This document shows positions 51,459 through 62,367 of a DNA stretch of 64,000 nucleotides, piece by piece; position 1 is the first letter of the stretch; the number at the start of each line of letters is the position of its first letter. The position numbers were made by a program, and so were the translations under genes. The DNA comes from Mesotoga sp. Brook.08.105.5.1 (lineage in GTDB: Bacteria > Thermotogota > Thermotogae > Petrotogales > Kosmotogaceae): assembly GCF_002752635.1 (NCBI RefSeq), contig NZ_AYTW01000041.1, positions 1-64,000 of the forward strand. Reading direction: 5' to 3'. The notes under the pieces are model-generated. The model was not told the origin of the DNA. It worked only from the letters and a program-made list of their open reading frames with translations, and made no database searches.

Positions 51459-51587
51459 CTCTTTTGCCCGCGAAGCGGAACTTGCCTTTGCGAAGCAAAG
51501 ACTGGCCTGCCTAAGCAGACTGGCTTCTTCAAAGTCTTGCAACTTGCAACAGGGAACTTGCAACTGATGCTCTTCTCGGAGGACGGC
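51459..51587 (+). repeat. Direct repeat with minihairpins, copy 2
   Basis: Copy of 51136-51264. It includes both GCGAAGC minihairpins and the CTGC-CTAA-GCAG hairpin, and ends 16 bases before the atpC stop codon. Confidence 0.85.
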
Positions 51588-51603
51588 TCTTCAAGAGGAG
51601 CAG

Positions 51604-52002
51604 CTATTCCCCAGACCCCACTCTGATTCTAAGCATATGTCTTTGCAGTTTGGCCTCGTTTCTAGCCCTTTCGCGCCTGGATTTACTTACTTCCAGCAAT
51701 TCCTCTGCTCTCTTTAGCCGCTGCTTTGCTCTTTCTACGCTAATCTCCTCAGGAGTTTCGGCGGCATCGGTCACAATAGTCAAGCTGTCTCTCTCCTGGA
51801 GAACGTATCCTCCGTGAACGGCAAACCGCAAAGTCTTAGAACCTGACGTTATCTCCATTACGTCAACGGTCAACTTCATAAGAGCTGGAGCTCTTTCAGG
51901 CAGGTAGCCTATCTCCCCTTCGGTCGAGCGGAAGGAGATGTAATCTGCTTCTCCCTCCCACTCGATCTCATAAGGCGTGATTATCGTGGTCTTCAATGCC
52001 AA
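51604..52002 (-). CDS. atpC: F-ATPase epsilon subunit
   Basis: The product (132 residues from the chosen start) is the F1 epsilon subunit of the rotor stalk. It has an N-terminal beta-sandwich (TTIITPYEIEWEGEADYISFRS, in part; STEGEIGYLPERAPALMKL pattern equivalent to the GxxGxLxxH region, with the usual histidine replaced) and a C-terminal two-helix domain rich in R, K and E (from about 85). The open frame reaches 52059, but AAGGGTG lies six to eight bases before TTG 52002, which starts MALKTTIITP. Last gene of the atp operon; it abuts the repeat block with no visible terminator. Confidence 0.88.
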   Translation of the reverse strand: MALKTTIITPYEIEWEGEADYISFRSTEGEIGYLPERAPALMKLTVDVMEITSGSKTLRFAVHGGYVLQERDSLTIVTDAAETPEEISVERAKQRLKRAEELLEVSKSRRERARNEAKLQRHMLRIRVGSGE

Positions 52003-52003
52003 G

Positions 52004-54279
<2,276 letters not shown>

Positions 54280-54285
54280 CGTCAA

Positions 54286-55800
54286 TCAACCTCGCTCTTC
54301 AAGCTGCTTCTTGGTGTCTTCTATAGCTTGCTTAAGACGGGTCTCTATACCTTCCTCTATGACCTTCTTCTCTCTTATTGAAGATAGTACATCACTGTAA
54401 GAGCTGCGAAGCGTCTTGAGTAGAGAGGCCTCGAATTTCGAAATCTTCGAAGTTTCCATTTCGTCAAGATAACCCTTTGTTCCGGTGTAAAGAACAGCGA
54501 CCTGTTCTTCAACCGGCATTGGGACGTACTGATCCTGCTTGAGAAGTTCCGTAAGCTTCTCTCCCCTCGTGAGTTGGTCGCGGGTGGCCTTGTCGAGTTC
54601 GGTCGCAAACTGAGCAAAAGAGAGCAAATCTCTGTACTGAGCAAGCTCGATTCTCAGACTTCCTGCAATCTTCTTCATAGCCTTAATCTGCGCAGCCCCT
54701 CCAACCCTCGAAACCGAGAGGCCGACATTGATTGCAGGTCGATTTCCCGCATAGAAGAGGTTGGGATCCAAATAAATCTGTCCGTCCGTTATGGATATTA
54801 CGTTAGTCGGTATGAATGCCGATACATCGTTTGCCTGCGTCTCGATGATCGGTAAGGCGGTGAGAGAGCCTCCACCGAAACTCTCGTTGAGCCTTGCAGC
54901 CCGCTCTAGCAATCTGGAATGCAGATAGAAGACATCTCCGGGATAAGCCTCCCTTCCAGGCGGCCTTCTCAGCAACAATGAAAGCTCTCTGTAAGCGGAT
55001 GCATGCTTGGAAAGATCATCGTAGATGACAAGAGAGTCCTGGCCCTCAAACATGAAGTGCTCGCCCATTGCAGCTCCCGCATACGGAGCGAGATAGGAGA
55101 GAGATGCCGTATCTGAAGCCGAAGCAAAGACAATCGTCGTATACTCCATTGCCCCGAACTGATTCAGCTTATCGATGATCCTGGCAAGGGCGGCCGTCTT
55201 CTGACCAATTGCGACGTAGATGCACTTCACGCCCTGTCCCTTCTGGTTTATTATCGCATCGATTGCTAGGGCCGTCTTCCCGGTCTGCCTGTCCCCAATT
55301 ATCAACTCTCTCTGTCCTCTTCCAATGGGGATCGTCGCATCTATTGCCTTTATTCCCGTCTGTAGAGGAGTGTCGACCGGTTTTCTCATTACAACTCCAG
55401 TCGCCTTCACTTCAACTGGCCTGAATTTCTTTGTTTGAACAGGCCCCTTTCCATCTAGTGGAATTCCGAGAGGATTCACGACTCTTCCCAGGAGCTCAGG
55501 TCCTGTGGGGACCTCCATGATCCTGCCGGTCCTTCTGACGAGGTCGCCTTCTTTTATCTCTTTGTATTCCCCTAGAATAACTATACCTACATTATCCTCT
55601 TCAAGGTTCAATGCAAGACCGAAGACGTTATTCTCGAATTTCACGAGCTCATTTGCCATTACACCTTTGAGGCCGTATGCCCTCGCAATGCCGTCACCTA
55701 TTTGTATTACCTTTCCCGCTTCGAAATAATCAAACTCTATGTCAGTCTTCTCTAGCTGATTCTGTATGACTTTCGTAATCTCAGATGGACTGATTTTCAC
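54286..55800 (-). CDS. atpA: F-ATPase alpha subunit
   Basis: The regulatory nucleotide-binding F1 subunit, 504 residues. It has P-loop [13 protein letters not shown] (about 168-180), [15 protein letters not shown], the [15 protein letters not shown] stretch, and [20 protein letters not shown] near 373. The conserved N-terminal region starting [14 protein letters not shown] binds the delta subunit. GTG start with GGAGGT six bases upstream. It overlaps atpH by four bases. Confidence 0.97.
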   Translation of the reverse strand: MKISPSEITKVIQNQLEKTDIEFDYFEAGKVIQIGDGIARAYGLKGVMANELVKFENNVFGLALNLEEDNVGIVILGEYKEIKEGDLVRRTGRIMEVPTGPELLGRVVNPLGIPLDGKGPVQTKKFRPVEVKATGVVMRKPVDTPLQTGIKAIDATIPIGRGQRELIIGDRQTGKTALAIDAIINQKGQGVKCIYVAIGQKTAALARIIDKLNQFGAMEYTTIVFASASDTASLSYLAPYAGAAMGEHFMFEGQDSLVIYDDLSKHASAYRELSLLLRRPPGREAYPGDVFYLHSRLLERAARLNESFGGGSLTALPIIETQANDVSAFIPTNVISITDGQIYLDPNLFYAGNRPAINVGLSVSRVGGAAQIKAMKKIAGSLRIELAQYRDLLSFAQFATELDKATRDQLTRGEKLTELLKQDQYVPMPVEEQVAVLYTGTKGYLDEMETSKISKFEASLLKTLRSSYSDVLSSIREKKVIEEGIETRLKQAIEDTKKQLEERG

Positions 55801-56348
55801 TCAATCACCTCCCGAGGGCCCGAGCCCAGCTCCTGGCTCACTCTCTTTAAACGACCGCTGAGACTTGTGTCTATTACTTCGTCTCTGAACTTAATTACAT
55901 ATCCTGCAATGAGAGATGGATTAATATTGACCTTCATAACCCCCTCCATTCCAGTCTTTTCTCTCACTTTCTTGAGAATGGCAACTCTCTCTTCAGAACT
56001 GAGAGCTACTGCCGAATCGACTTCAACATCAATCCTGTTGCTTTCAAGCAAAAGCCTTGCACCAAAGGAGATCACGATATCTTCCAGCAATTCAAGCCTC
56101 TTCATAGAGACCAGAAGCGAAATCAACCTTTCAATCTGTTCCAGAGGTTTTTCAACGAAGCTAAGGAAGATCCTTACCTTTCTCTCTGCATCGAGAGTTG
56201 GGTCGAATAGGAATTTCGAAAGGTCGATGTTAGAAACACTTTTAGAAAGCTCATGGAGCTGTTTCAGCCCTTGCTCTCTAGCCTCTTCGGGAAGGCTTAA
56301 GAAGAGAGCGTTGGCGTATTTTGCCGAAAGTGAAAGAATTCTCTTCAC
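55797..56348 (-). CDS. atpH: F-ATPase delta subunit
   Basis: The 183-residue peripheral stator protein ties the b subunit to the top of alpha3beta3. It has the N-terminal helical bundle ([20 protein letters not shown]) and C-terminal domain [31 protein letters not shown] (quoted as the region 145-175), whose 'GG..I.....ID.S...RL' pattern is the family signature. GTG start overlapping the atpF stop. No spaced ribosome binding site, so coupling is likely. Confidence 0.92.
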   Translation of the reverse strand: MKRILSLSAKYANALFLSLPEEAREQGLKQLHELSKSVSNIDLSKFLFDPTLDAERKVRIFLSFVEKPLEQIERLISLLVSMKRLELLEDIVISFGARLLLESNRIDVEVDSAVALSSEERVAILKKVREKTGMEGVMKVNINPSLIAGYVIKFRDEVIDTSLSGRLKRVSQELGSGPREVIE

Positions 56349-56830
56349 TCCTTATCACCCATGCTCTCCAAAATCCTCTTTGCATATTGCTTCCTTGCGT
56401 TTTCGTCCATTTCCTTTTGAAGAAACCTTCCTACTATGGCTACTGCGGCAGTTACTATCGCTCCTTTTACCTCATCGGCAGCTTCTTCCCGCTCACGCTG
56501 AATCTGAAGCTCGGCGGACTTATACATTCTCTGTATCTCGTCCTGTGCATCTTCTCTTGCCTGTCTTACGATCTCTTCCGCTAGCTTTTCAGCCTGTGCT
56601 ACGATTTCGTCTGAAGCAGAACGCGCCTCTTCCATTTTTGCCTGGTATTCTCTTCTGAGTTCGTTGGCTTCAGTCCGCATTTTCTCGGCCTCAGCTATCT
56701 CATTGCTGATCTTTTCTTTTCGCTGTCTTAGGATGTCGAAGAATTTGTCAAATAGCACCTTCTTCAGAACAAAGAAGAGCAGCAAAAAGTTCAGTATCGA
56801 CAATATGGCCGTCAGATTAAGTTCAATCAA
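56345..56830 (-). CDS. atpF: F-ATPase b subunit
   Basis: The 161-residue protein has one N-terminal membrane helix (residues 3-27) followed by a long charged helix (about 35-120) rich in A, E, K and R (EKISNEIAEAEKMRTEANEL region) that dimerises as the peripheral stalk. TTG start with GGAGGGGTG upstream. A single b gene is present, so the stalk should be a homodimer. Confidence 0.92.
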   Translation of the reverse strand: MIELNLTAILSILNFLLLFFVLKKVLFDKFFDILRQRKEKISNEIAEAEKMRTEANELRREYQAKMEEARSASDEIVAQAEKLAEEIVRQAREDAQDEIQRMYKSAELQIQREREEAADEVKGAIVTAAVAIVGRFLQKEMDENARKQYAKRILESMGDKE

Positions 56831-56863
56831 GTTATCACCCCTCCTCTATTCAGGGGAAGATAT

Positions 56864-57109
56864 TTAGACTACGAGAAGAATCATGAACGCTATAACAAGC
56901 GAATAGATTCCAGTTGTTTCAGCGATAGCGTCTGCAAGAATCATCCTCGTGGTCAAAGTACCGATCATTTCCGGTTGTCTTGCCATTGCCTCCATAGCAC
57001 TTGCACCGATTCTACCTTCACCGATACCGGCACCGATAGCACCTATGCCCATTGCCAGTCCGGCACCAATGAACTTTCCCATCAGCATCAAGCCTTCTCC
57101 AATATCCAC
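56864..57109 (-). CDS. atpE: F-ATPase c subunit, Na+-type
   Basis: The 81-residue hairpin protein forms the rotor ring. Loop ARQPE (43-47) contacts gamma and epsilon. The ion site reads E31 (GAGIGEGRIG) and E64-T65-T66 (AIAETTGIYSLVIA). In Ilyobacter and Propionigenium the Na+ ligands are Q32, E65, S66 and T67. Here Thr follows the key Glu, and Glu replaces Gln, the two-carboxylate variant known from some Na+-coupled enzymes. I infer Na+ coupling. GTG start with AAGGAGG seven bases before it. Confidence 0.93.
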   Translation of the reverse strand: MDIGEGLMLMGKFIGAGLAMGIGAIGAGIGEGRIGASAMEAMARQPEMIGTLTTRMILADAIAETTGIYSLVIAFMILLVV

Positions 57110-57122
57110 TGTGAAAACCTCC

Positions 57123-57962
57123 TTACTCTATTAATGAGCTAATATATGCAATTGCGAGTATTGTGAAGATAAGCGCCTGGATCGCCCCGAAGAAGAGTCC
57201 GAAAATACCCCACAGAGCTGCAGGCAAAACAAAGTACTTCACAAGATAGCCAAGAATAAGTATCAGTATCGATCCGCCCATGATGTTTCCGAAAAGCCTC
57301 AAAGCATGTGATAATGGTTTTGCGATTTCTCCGATGATGTTAATGGGAAACATCCACCATATTGGTTCAAAGAAACTCTTTCCCCAACTCTTCCACCCTT
57401 TCACTTTTATCGCGTAGACGTGACTCATGACAAAAACGAAGAAGGCGAGCATAAGATTCATGTTCAGATCCGAGGTAGGAGCGTACCAGCTGTCTGAAAG
57501 AATTGTGAACTTCACTCCTCCACTTTCGAGAGGAATGGCGTTTATTCCAGGGAAGCTTCCGATGAAGTTTGAGACGATTACGAACAGAAACAGAGAGGCT
57601 GCAATATCGAATATCGGCCTCACAAACTCCTTTCTCGAAACTGAATCCTTCACGAGATCGTAGATATAGTCGAGCAACGCCTCCAGAAGACTTTGCTTTT
57701 TGCCGGGCACGAGCTTGAAAACCTTCACCCTGGTTGCCATGAAGATCACTATCCCCATTACCACCCACGTCATGATTATTGTTAGTGGATTGATCCTGCT
57801 GAGCGGCCCTTCTCCAAACGGCAGTTGATATATCCATCGCTGCCCAACGCCTTCAAGCTGGAACTTGTAGCCCGTGGCAACTATATAGATAATCACTGCA
57901 ACATATCCGCCAAAGACAACCCCGAGGAAGATCTTGTCAGACTTAGTGAGATTAAGTTTCAC
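57123..57962 (-). CDS. atpB: F-ATPase a subunit
   Basis: The stator channel protein (279 residues) has about six membrane helices. The essential arginine is in PLSHALRLFGNIMGGSILI (about residue 215), and an acidic/polar partner helix follows with GLFFGAIQALIFTILAIAYI at the end. The frame opens at 57983, but GGGGGGTGG precedes GTG 57962 (MKLNLTKSDKIFL), which I choose. It overlaps the 3' end of atpI by 11 bases. Confidence 0.93.
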   Translation of the reverse strand: MKLNLTKSDKIFLGVVFGGYVAVIIYIVATGYKFQLEGVGQRWIYQLPFGEGPLSRINPLTIIMTWVVMGIVIFMATRVKVFKLVPGKKQSLLEALLDYIYDLVKDSVSRKEFVRPIFDIAASLFLFVIVSNFIGSFPGINAIPLESGGVKFTILSDSWYAPTSDLNMNLMLAFFVFVMSHVYAIKVKGWKSWGKSFFEPIWWMFPINIIGEIAKPLSHALRLFGNIMGGSILILILGYLVKYFVLPAALWGIFGLFFGAIQALIFTILAIAYISSLIE

Positions 57963-58302
57963 AGAGCCACCCCCCAAAAGCAATTGCGGCGATTTTCAGA
58001 TTCATCACTCCGAGAAAGCTTCCAAGAAAAAACTCGAGGGAGATGGTGGCTGCAGTTGCAAAACAGATACCGTACAGCACGTATCTTGCAATAAAGCCAG
58101 CGGGAACCCTCTTCTTTTCCCTGATTAGAGTGTGTGCATCATAGTTTAGCAGGAGCAAACCGATCATGGCAAACAATGTTCCGTAGAAGACACCCAGTTC
58201 TGACTCGCCCAGAGGTGTTAATGCAAGGACGGCGCTTTCAACCATTGCCAGGACTGCCAGTATTATCGATGTCTTGATCATCATTGTCCTTGTTTCTGTC
58301 AT
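57952..58302 (-). CDS. atpI: AtpI-like assembly protein
   Basis: The 116-residue protein has four predicted membrane helices (about 8-26, 36-52, 68-88, 92-112) and fits the ATP synthase I family (PF03899) in size and position. AtpI-type proteins help assemble the c-ring. The start at 58302 lies 65 bases inside the upstream atpZ gene in another frame. Internal ATGs at 58284 and 58281 would shorten the overlap to about 45 bases. Sequence similarity in this family is low, so the call leans on hydropathy and operon position. Confidence 0.78.
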   Translation of the reverse strand: MTETRTMMIKTSIILAVLAMVESAVLALTPLGESELGVFYGTLFAMIGLLLLNYDAHTLIREKKRVPAGFIARYVLYGICFATAATISLEFFLGSFLGVMNLKIAAIAFGGWLCET

Positions 58303-58522
58303 ATCTCTCTGCCTCTTTCATCAAATATCTAATCCCATTATATATGCCTGAAAAAGCTCCGAAAAGCATGAAAAACGAAATCCAGAGTCTATTCATTCCG
58401 ACGTACTTATGAAAAAGGTAGCCAATACCTCCTGAGACCATTATATTAGCAATTACAATAACTGCAAACTGATAGAGCGATGAGAGAGCCGTCCAGTCGA
58501 TCTTACTTCTCTTATCCTTCAA
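58238..58522 (-). CDS. atpZ: AtpZ-like ATP synthase accessory protein
   Basis: The 94-residue protein has two membrane helices (about 13-38 and 45-66). The conserved SGGIGYLFHKYVG between them is the signature of the AtpZ family (PF09527), which precedes atpI and assists F-ATPase assembly and possibly Mg2+ or Ca2+ import. The charged tail (KDNDDQDIDNTG) is encoded in the region shared with the start of atpI. First gene of the atp operon, 18 bases after polA. Confidence 0.82.
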   Translation of the reverse strand: MKDKRSKIDWTALSSLYQFAVIVIANIMVSGGIGYLFHKYVGMNRLWISFFMLFGAFSGIYNGIRYLMKEAERYDRNKDNDDQDIDNTGSPGNG

Positions 58523-58540
58523 CTGTATTTGCTCTCCTTA

Positions 58541-61231
58541 TCAACACCAGTAGTCACCTACAGAGATTTCGATATCCAGAGGAACACTCAAAGTTACAAC
58601 TTTTGACATTCCCTCCTTCAGAATCTCTTTGAGTCTATCAAGCTCACTTTCGGGAGCTTCATAAACCATCTCATCGTGGACCTGAAGAATGGCAAAGCTC
58701 TCCATGCTGTTTTCGTTGAGAAGCTTATAGATCTTTATCATAGCCATCTTCATTATATCTGCAGCTGTTCCTTGAATAGGAGTGTTAATGGCAATTCTCT
58801 CGCCTTCCTGAATGACGTTTCGATTCCTAGTCTTAAACTGCGGTATCTCTCGCCTTCTTCCAAACATAGTTCTGACAAAGCCCTTCTCTTTGGCCTCAGA
58901 GATGGTATTGGAAATGAAGGACCTTACCTGTGGATAGGCTTTGAAGTAATTGGAAATCATTTCCTCGGCGACATTGGAAGGGATCTTCAGCCTATTTGCA
59001 AGTCCGTAAGAAGAGATGCCGTAAATTATCGAGAAGTTCACCATTTTTCCTATTCTCCTCTGCTCTTCTGTTACATCGCTTCCCTTGACTCCATAAAGAT
59101 TTGAAGCAGTGAGGCTGTGAACATCTCTCTCGTTCTTGAAGGCATCTAGCAATTGCTCATCCTGGCTAAGATGTGCGAGAATTCTGAGCTCAATCTGAGA
59201 ATAGTCTGCGCTGACTATTTTCCAGCCTTTCTTCTGGGGAACAACGCACTTTCTTATTTCCTTTCCCTCTTCATCTCTTATTGGAAGATTCTGCATATTT
59301 GGATTACTGCTTGAAAGCCTTCCCGTTCCCGTTCCCGTCTGATGGTAACTTGTGTGTATTCTTCCCGTCACGCTGTTCACAAGAGCAGGAAGCGAATCGA
59401 GATACGTTCCCTTCAGCTTCTGGTACTTCCTGTAGTCAAGAAGCTTCTGAACCGCCGGGTGTTCCCCTGCGAGCTCTTCAAGAGCGTACGCGCTTGTTGA
59501 ATAAGAGCCGCTCTTGGTCTTCTTCGAAGGAGCGAGTCCCAGTCTGTCGAAAAGGACACGACCCACTTGAGAAGGAGAGTTAGGATTGAACTGCTCCCCG
59601 GTCAAAGTGAAGAGATCTTCAAGAATCTTGTCAAGAATCTTTCCGTACTTCTTTGACAGGCCGTTGAGCGAGGGAATGTCGAAGTACACTCCGTTCAATT
59701 CTAGATCGGCAAGCACAGGAATCAAAGCCAACTCTATGTCTCTGAGAATCTCCTCGAGCTCCTGTTCGTATATCTTCTTTCTCAAAACACCAGAAAGCCT
59801 CAGAGAGATGTCTGCATCTTCAACAGAATAACGTGCCGCCTCTTCCAGCGGCACTTTTGAAAAATCAGTGCCCAACTGGTTCCTCTTCATAAGGTCTTCG
59901 AATTTGATCGTCTTGTATCCAAGAAACTTCAGCGCCAGTTCGTCAAGATTAAAGCGTTTTGTATCCGGAGAGAGCAGATAAGCTGCAATCATAGTATCAA
60001 ACTCAGGGTCGACCGGATGAATGCCGTTTACCGACAGTACCGAATAGTCGAACTTCAGATTTTGACCGATCACTTTCGTCGCTTCGTCTTCGAGCAGCTC
60101 TTTTAGTCTCTCGAGAACCTTATCTTTGTCAGCCTGCCATTCATTTGACTTGTGAGCGATTGGTATATAGTACCCGGTCCCTTCCTCAAAAGAGACAGAA
60201 ATGCCTACTATCTCGGCTGAATGAGGATCCAGCGAGGAAGTCTCGAGGTCAATCGCGAACAGAGGATTTTCGCGCATCCTGGCAAACAGCTTTTCGAGCT
60301 CCTTTTCGCTCTTCAAGAGTCTGTATCCGTCTATATCCAAAAGCGAGTCATCTGCTTCATCGATCAGACTATACTCATTGATTATCGAGGAGAACTCCAA
60401 CTTGAGCAGAACTTTCCGAAGATCACTCTTTCTGTAGCCTTGGTATTTTATATCATCCAGAGTGATCTTCAAGTCTTCATCATCTAAGAGTCTGACGAGT
60501 TCCATCGACAATTCCAGCGAGTTTCGCCCGTCAATTAGCTTCTTCCTAAGTCCCGGACTCAACTGTCTTATGTTCTCGTAAATGCCGTCGATATCGCCAT
60601 ACTCCTTCAGAAGCTTCTGAGCAGTCTTTATTCCGATTCCCGGAATCCCGGGGATGTTGTCGGATGAATCCCCTGCAAGAGATAGAAGGGCGTGAAGCCT
60701 CTCTGGCTCGAGTTCGAACTTCGACAGCACTCTCTTCTTGTCATAAAGCTCGAGATCGGTAAGGCCTGTAACGAAACGCAAAATGCGTATCTTATCATCT
60801 ACAAGCTGAAGAAGATCCTTGTCTCCCGTAATGACCAGCACTTCGTCGACGTCATTTCTATAACGTTTTGCCGCTGTTGCAACTATATCATCGGCCTCAA
60901 GCCCGGCAATCGAAAGGAACTTGATTCCGAACGCTTCGACGAGCTCGGGAATATCCCTCAACTGTGCAACAAGAGCATCAGGCATCGCTTCTCTTGTAGC
61001 TTTGTAGGCCTCGTATGCCTTGTGACGCTTCGTCTCTTCTTTTCTGTCAAAGGCGAAGATTGCGTAGTCGCCTTCCTTCATTCTCTCTTTCGTGAACTTC
61101 GAAAGCATCCTGGCCGTTCCGAAGAGAGCATTGGTCGGCTCTCCCTTCGAATTAGTGAGGGTGACATCAATTCCATAATAACCGCGGTAGAAAATCGCGG
61201 TTCCATCGAATAAGAACAGTCTTCCGGGCAT
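58541..61231 (-). CDS. polA: DNA polymerase I
   Basis: The 896-residue repair polymerase has three domains. The 5' nuclease (1-290) has FDGTAIFYRGYYG, GLEADDIVAT, ITGDKDLLQLVD and LAGDSSDNIPGIPGIG. The 3'-5' exonuclease (about 310-480) keeps all carboxylates (FAIDLETSSLDP, GQNLKFDYSVL, YSVEDADISL), so proofreading should be active, unlike in Taq. The polymerase (about 500-896) has SADYSQIELRILAHLS, RRIGKMVNFSIIYGISSYG and LQVHDEMVYEAP. The ATG overlaps the upstream AhpD-like stop (TAATG). Confidence 0.96.
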   Translation of the reverse strand: MPGRLFLFDGTAIFYRGYYGIDVTLTNSKGEPTNALFGTARMLSKFTKERMKEGDYAIFAFDRKEETKRHKAYEAYKATREAMPDALVAQLRDIPELVEAFGIKFLSIAGLEADDIVATAAKRYRNDVDEVLVITGDKDLLQLVDDKIRILRFVTGLTDLELYDKKRVLSKFELEPERLHALLSLAGDSSDNIPGIPGIGIKTAQKLLKEYGDIDGIYENIRQLSPGLRKKLIDGRNSLELSMELVRLLDDEDLKITLDDIKYQGYRKSDLRKVLLKLEFSSIINEYSLIDEADDSLLDIDGYRLLKSEKELEKLFARMRENPLFAIDLETSSLDPHSAEIVGISVSFEEGTGYYIPIAHKSNEWQADKDKVLERLKELLEDEATKVIGQNLKFDYSVLSVNGIHPVDPEFDTMIAAYLLSPDTKRFNLDELALKFLGYKTIKFEDLMKRNQLGTDFSKVPLEEAARYSVEDADISLRLSGVLRKKIYEQELEEILRDIELALIPVLADLELNGVYFDIPSLNGLSKKYGKILDKILEDLFTLTGEQFNPNSPSQVGRVLFDRLGLAPSKKTKSGSYSTSAYALEELAGEHPAVQKLLDYRKYQKLKGTYLDSLPALVNSVTGRIHTSYHQTGTGTGRLSSSNPNMQNLPIRDEEGKEIRKCVVPQKKGWKIVSADYSQIELRILAHLSQDEQLLDAFKNERDVHSLTASNLYGVKGSDVTEEQRRIGKMVNFSIIYGISSYGLANRLKIPSNVAEEMISNYFKAYPQVRSFISNTISEAKEKGFVRTMFGRRREIPQFKTRNRNVIQEGERIAINTPIQGTAADIMKMAMIKIYKLLNENSMESFAILQVHDEMVYEAPESELDRLKEILKEGMSKVVTLSVPLDIEISVGDYWC

Positions 61232-61572
61232 TACTCTGCCTCCAGTTCGTCTAGCAGCTCAACTGCCCTGCGAAAATGTGGTATGACGATTGAGCCTCCG
61301 ACTACTAGTGCGACATTGAGCGCCTCCATAATCTCTTCACGACTTGAACCGGTAGCTTTACACTGGATTATATGATACGCAATGCAGTCATCGCACCTGA
61401 GTACTGCAGAAGCGACCAATCCCATAAGCTCTTTCGTTTTCGAATCGAGAGCCCCGTCTTTGTAAACGGCTCCATCGAGCGAGAAAAAACGCTTCGTCTC
61501 AATATTACCAGTTTCTAGAATTCTGTTATTCATTTTCTCTCGGAAACGCCTGAACTCTTCGAGTCTTCCCAT
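61231..61572 (-). CDS. Carboxymuconolactone decarboxylase/AhpD-like protein
   Basis: The 113-residue, all-helical protein of the CMD family has the CxxC of AhpD-type members with the following histidine (LRCDDCIAYHIIQC, about residues 51-64). GSSREEIMEALNVALVVGG completes the family pattern. With this cysteine pair it is more likely a thiol-dependent peroxidase or adaptor than a true decarboxylase. It starts nine bases after tatD and is coupled to polA through TAATG. Confidence 0.85.
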   Translation of the reverse strand: MGRLEEFRRFREKMNNRILETGNIETKRFFSLDGAVYKDGALDSKTKELMGLVASAVLRCDDCIAYHIIQCKATGSSREEIMEALNVALVVGGSIVIPHFRRAVELLDELEAE

Positions 61573-61581
61573 AGTACCTCC

Positions 61582-62367
61582 CTATGATTTTAGTGAGAAA
61601 AGCTCGAGAGCGTTCTCGAAAAGCTTTACGGAACAGTCTACAGCCGGAATATTCTTCTGAGCGGCTATCTCTTCGATAACATACCCCACGTAGTATGGCT
61701 CATTCCGCTTTCCTCTTAAGGGAACCGGTGGAAGATACGGACAGTCTGTCTCGCAGAGAAGCCTCTCAAGGGGAATCTCTCTCGCAACTCTTCTTAGTTC
61801 ATCGTTCTTCTTATACGTCACCGGTCCACCTATTCCCAAGAACAGGCCTAGATCGACAAACTTCCTGGCAAACTCGAGATCACCGGAAAAGGCATGAATT
61901 ACTCCGTTGAAGTATCCTGTTGACTTTATTATCTCGTAGGCTTCGTTGTATGCATCGCGCACGTGAATAATTACGGGCTTTCCCAGTTTCGATGCAAGCT
62001 CTAGCTGTATTTCGAAGGCGTTGATCTGCGCATCGACTGGAGACAGGTTTCTGAAGTAGTCGAGGCCCATTTCTCCTAGAGCGACGGCCTTAGGATGAGA
62101 GAGGAGTTTTTCAAGTGTAAGCACTCCCTGTTCATCGAGCTCGCTGCTGTCGTGGGGATGGACCCCGGCGGAGAAAAAAGCGTTCTTTAAACCGCACACG
62201 GTGTCGGACGCCCTTCGAGAGTCCTTTACATTGGTTCCAACCTCTATAAGAAGAGAGATGGTGTCCTCTTCTATCTGGTCGATTATCCTTCCTCTGTCAT
62301 GGTCGAACTGAGAAAAGGAAATGTGAGCGTGAGTATCTACAAGCTTCAGAGAGGTGAAATCAGGCAT
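61582..62367 (-). CDS. TatD family metal-dependent DNase
   Basis: The product (261 residues from the chosen start) is a TIM-barrel nuclease of the YcfH/TatD group. It has DTHAHISFSQFD (about 10-21; metal histidines), ALGEMGLDYFRNLSP, KPVIIHVRDAYNEAYE, GVIHAFSGDLEFA and LLCETDCPYLPP (about 193-204). It degrades DNA 3'-5', probably in repair or turnover. ATG 62367 lies inside the last codons of ychF (AATGCCTGA). Longer in-frame starts to 62394 have no ribosome binding site. Confidence 0.9.
   Translation of the reverse strand: MPDFTSLKLVDTHAHISFSQFDHDRGRIIDQIEEDTISLLIEVGTNVKDSRRASDTVCGLKNAFFSAGVHPHDSSELDEQGVLTLEKLLSHPKAVALGEMGLDYFRNLSPVDAQINAFEIQLELASKLGKPVIIHVRDAYNEAYEIIKSTGYFNGVIHAFSGDLEFARKFVDLGLFLGIGGPVTYKKNDELRRVAREIPLERLLCETDCPYLPPVPLRGKRNEPYYVGYVIEEIAAQKNIPAVDCSVKLFENALELFSLKS

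Larger units (their letters stand above)
50834..51603. other. Repeat-rich gap between the aspS-plsY and atp operons
   Basis: About 770 bases without a supported gene, filled by two partly duplicated cassettes of the dispersed repeat family also seen at 8010-9180 and 35-135. The two operons converge here, so the region is downstream of both. Open frames inside it follow the repeat text. Confidence 0.8.
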
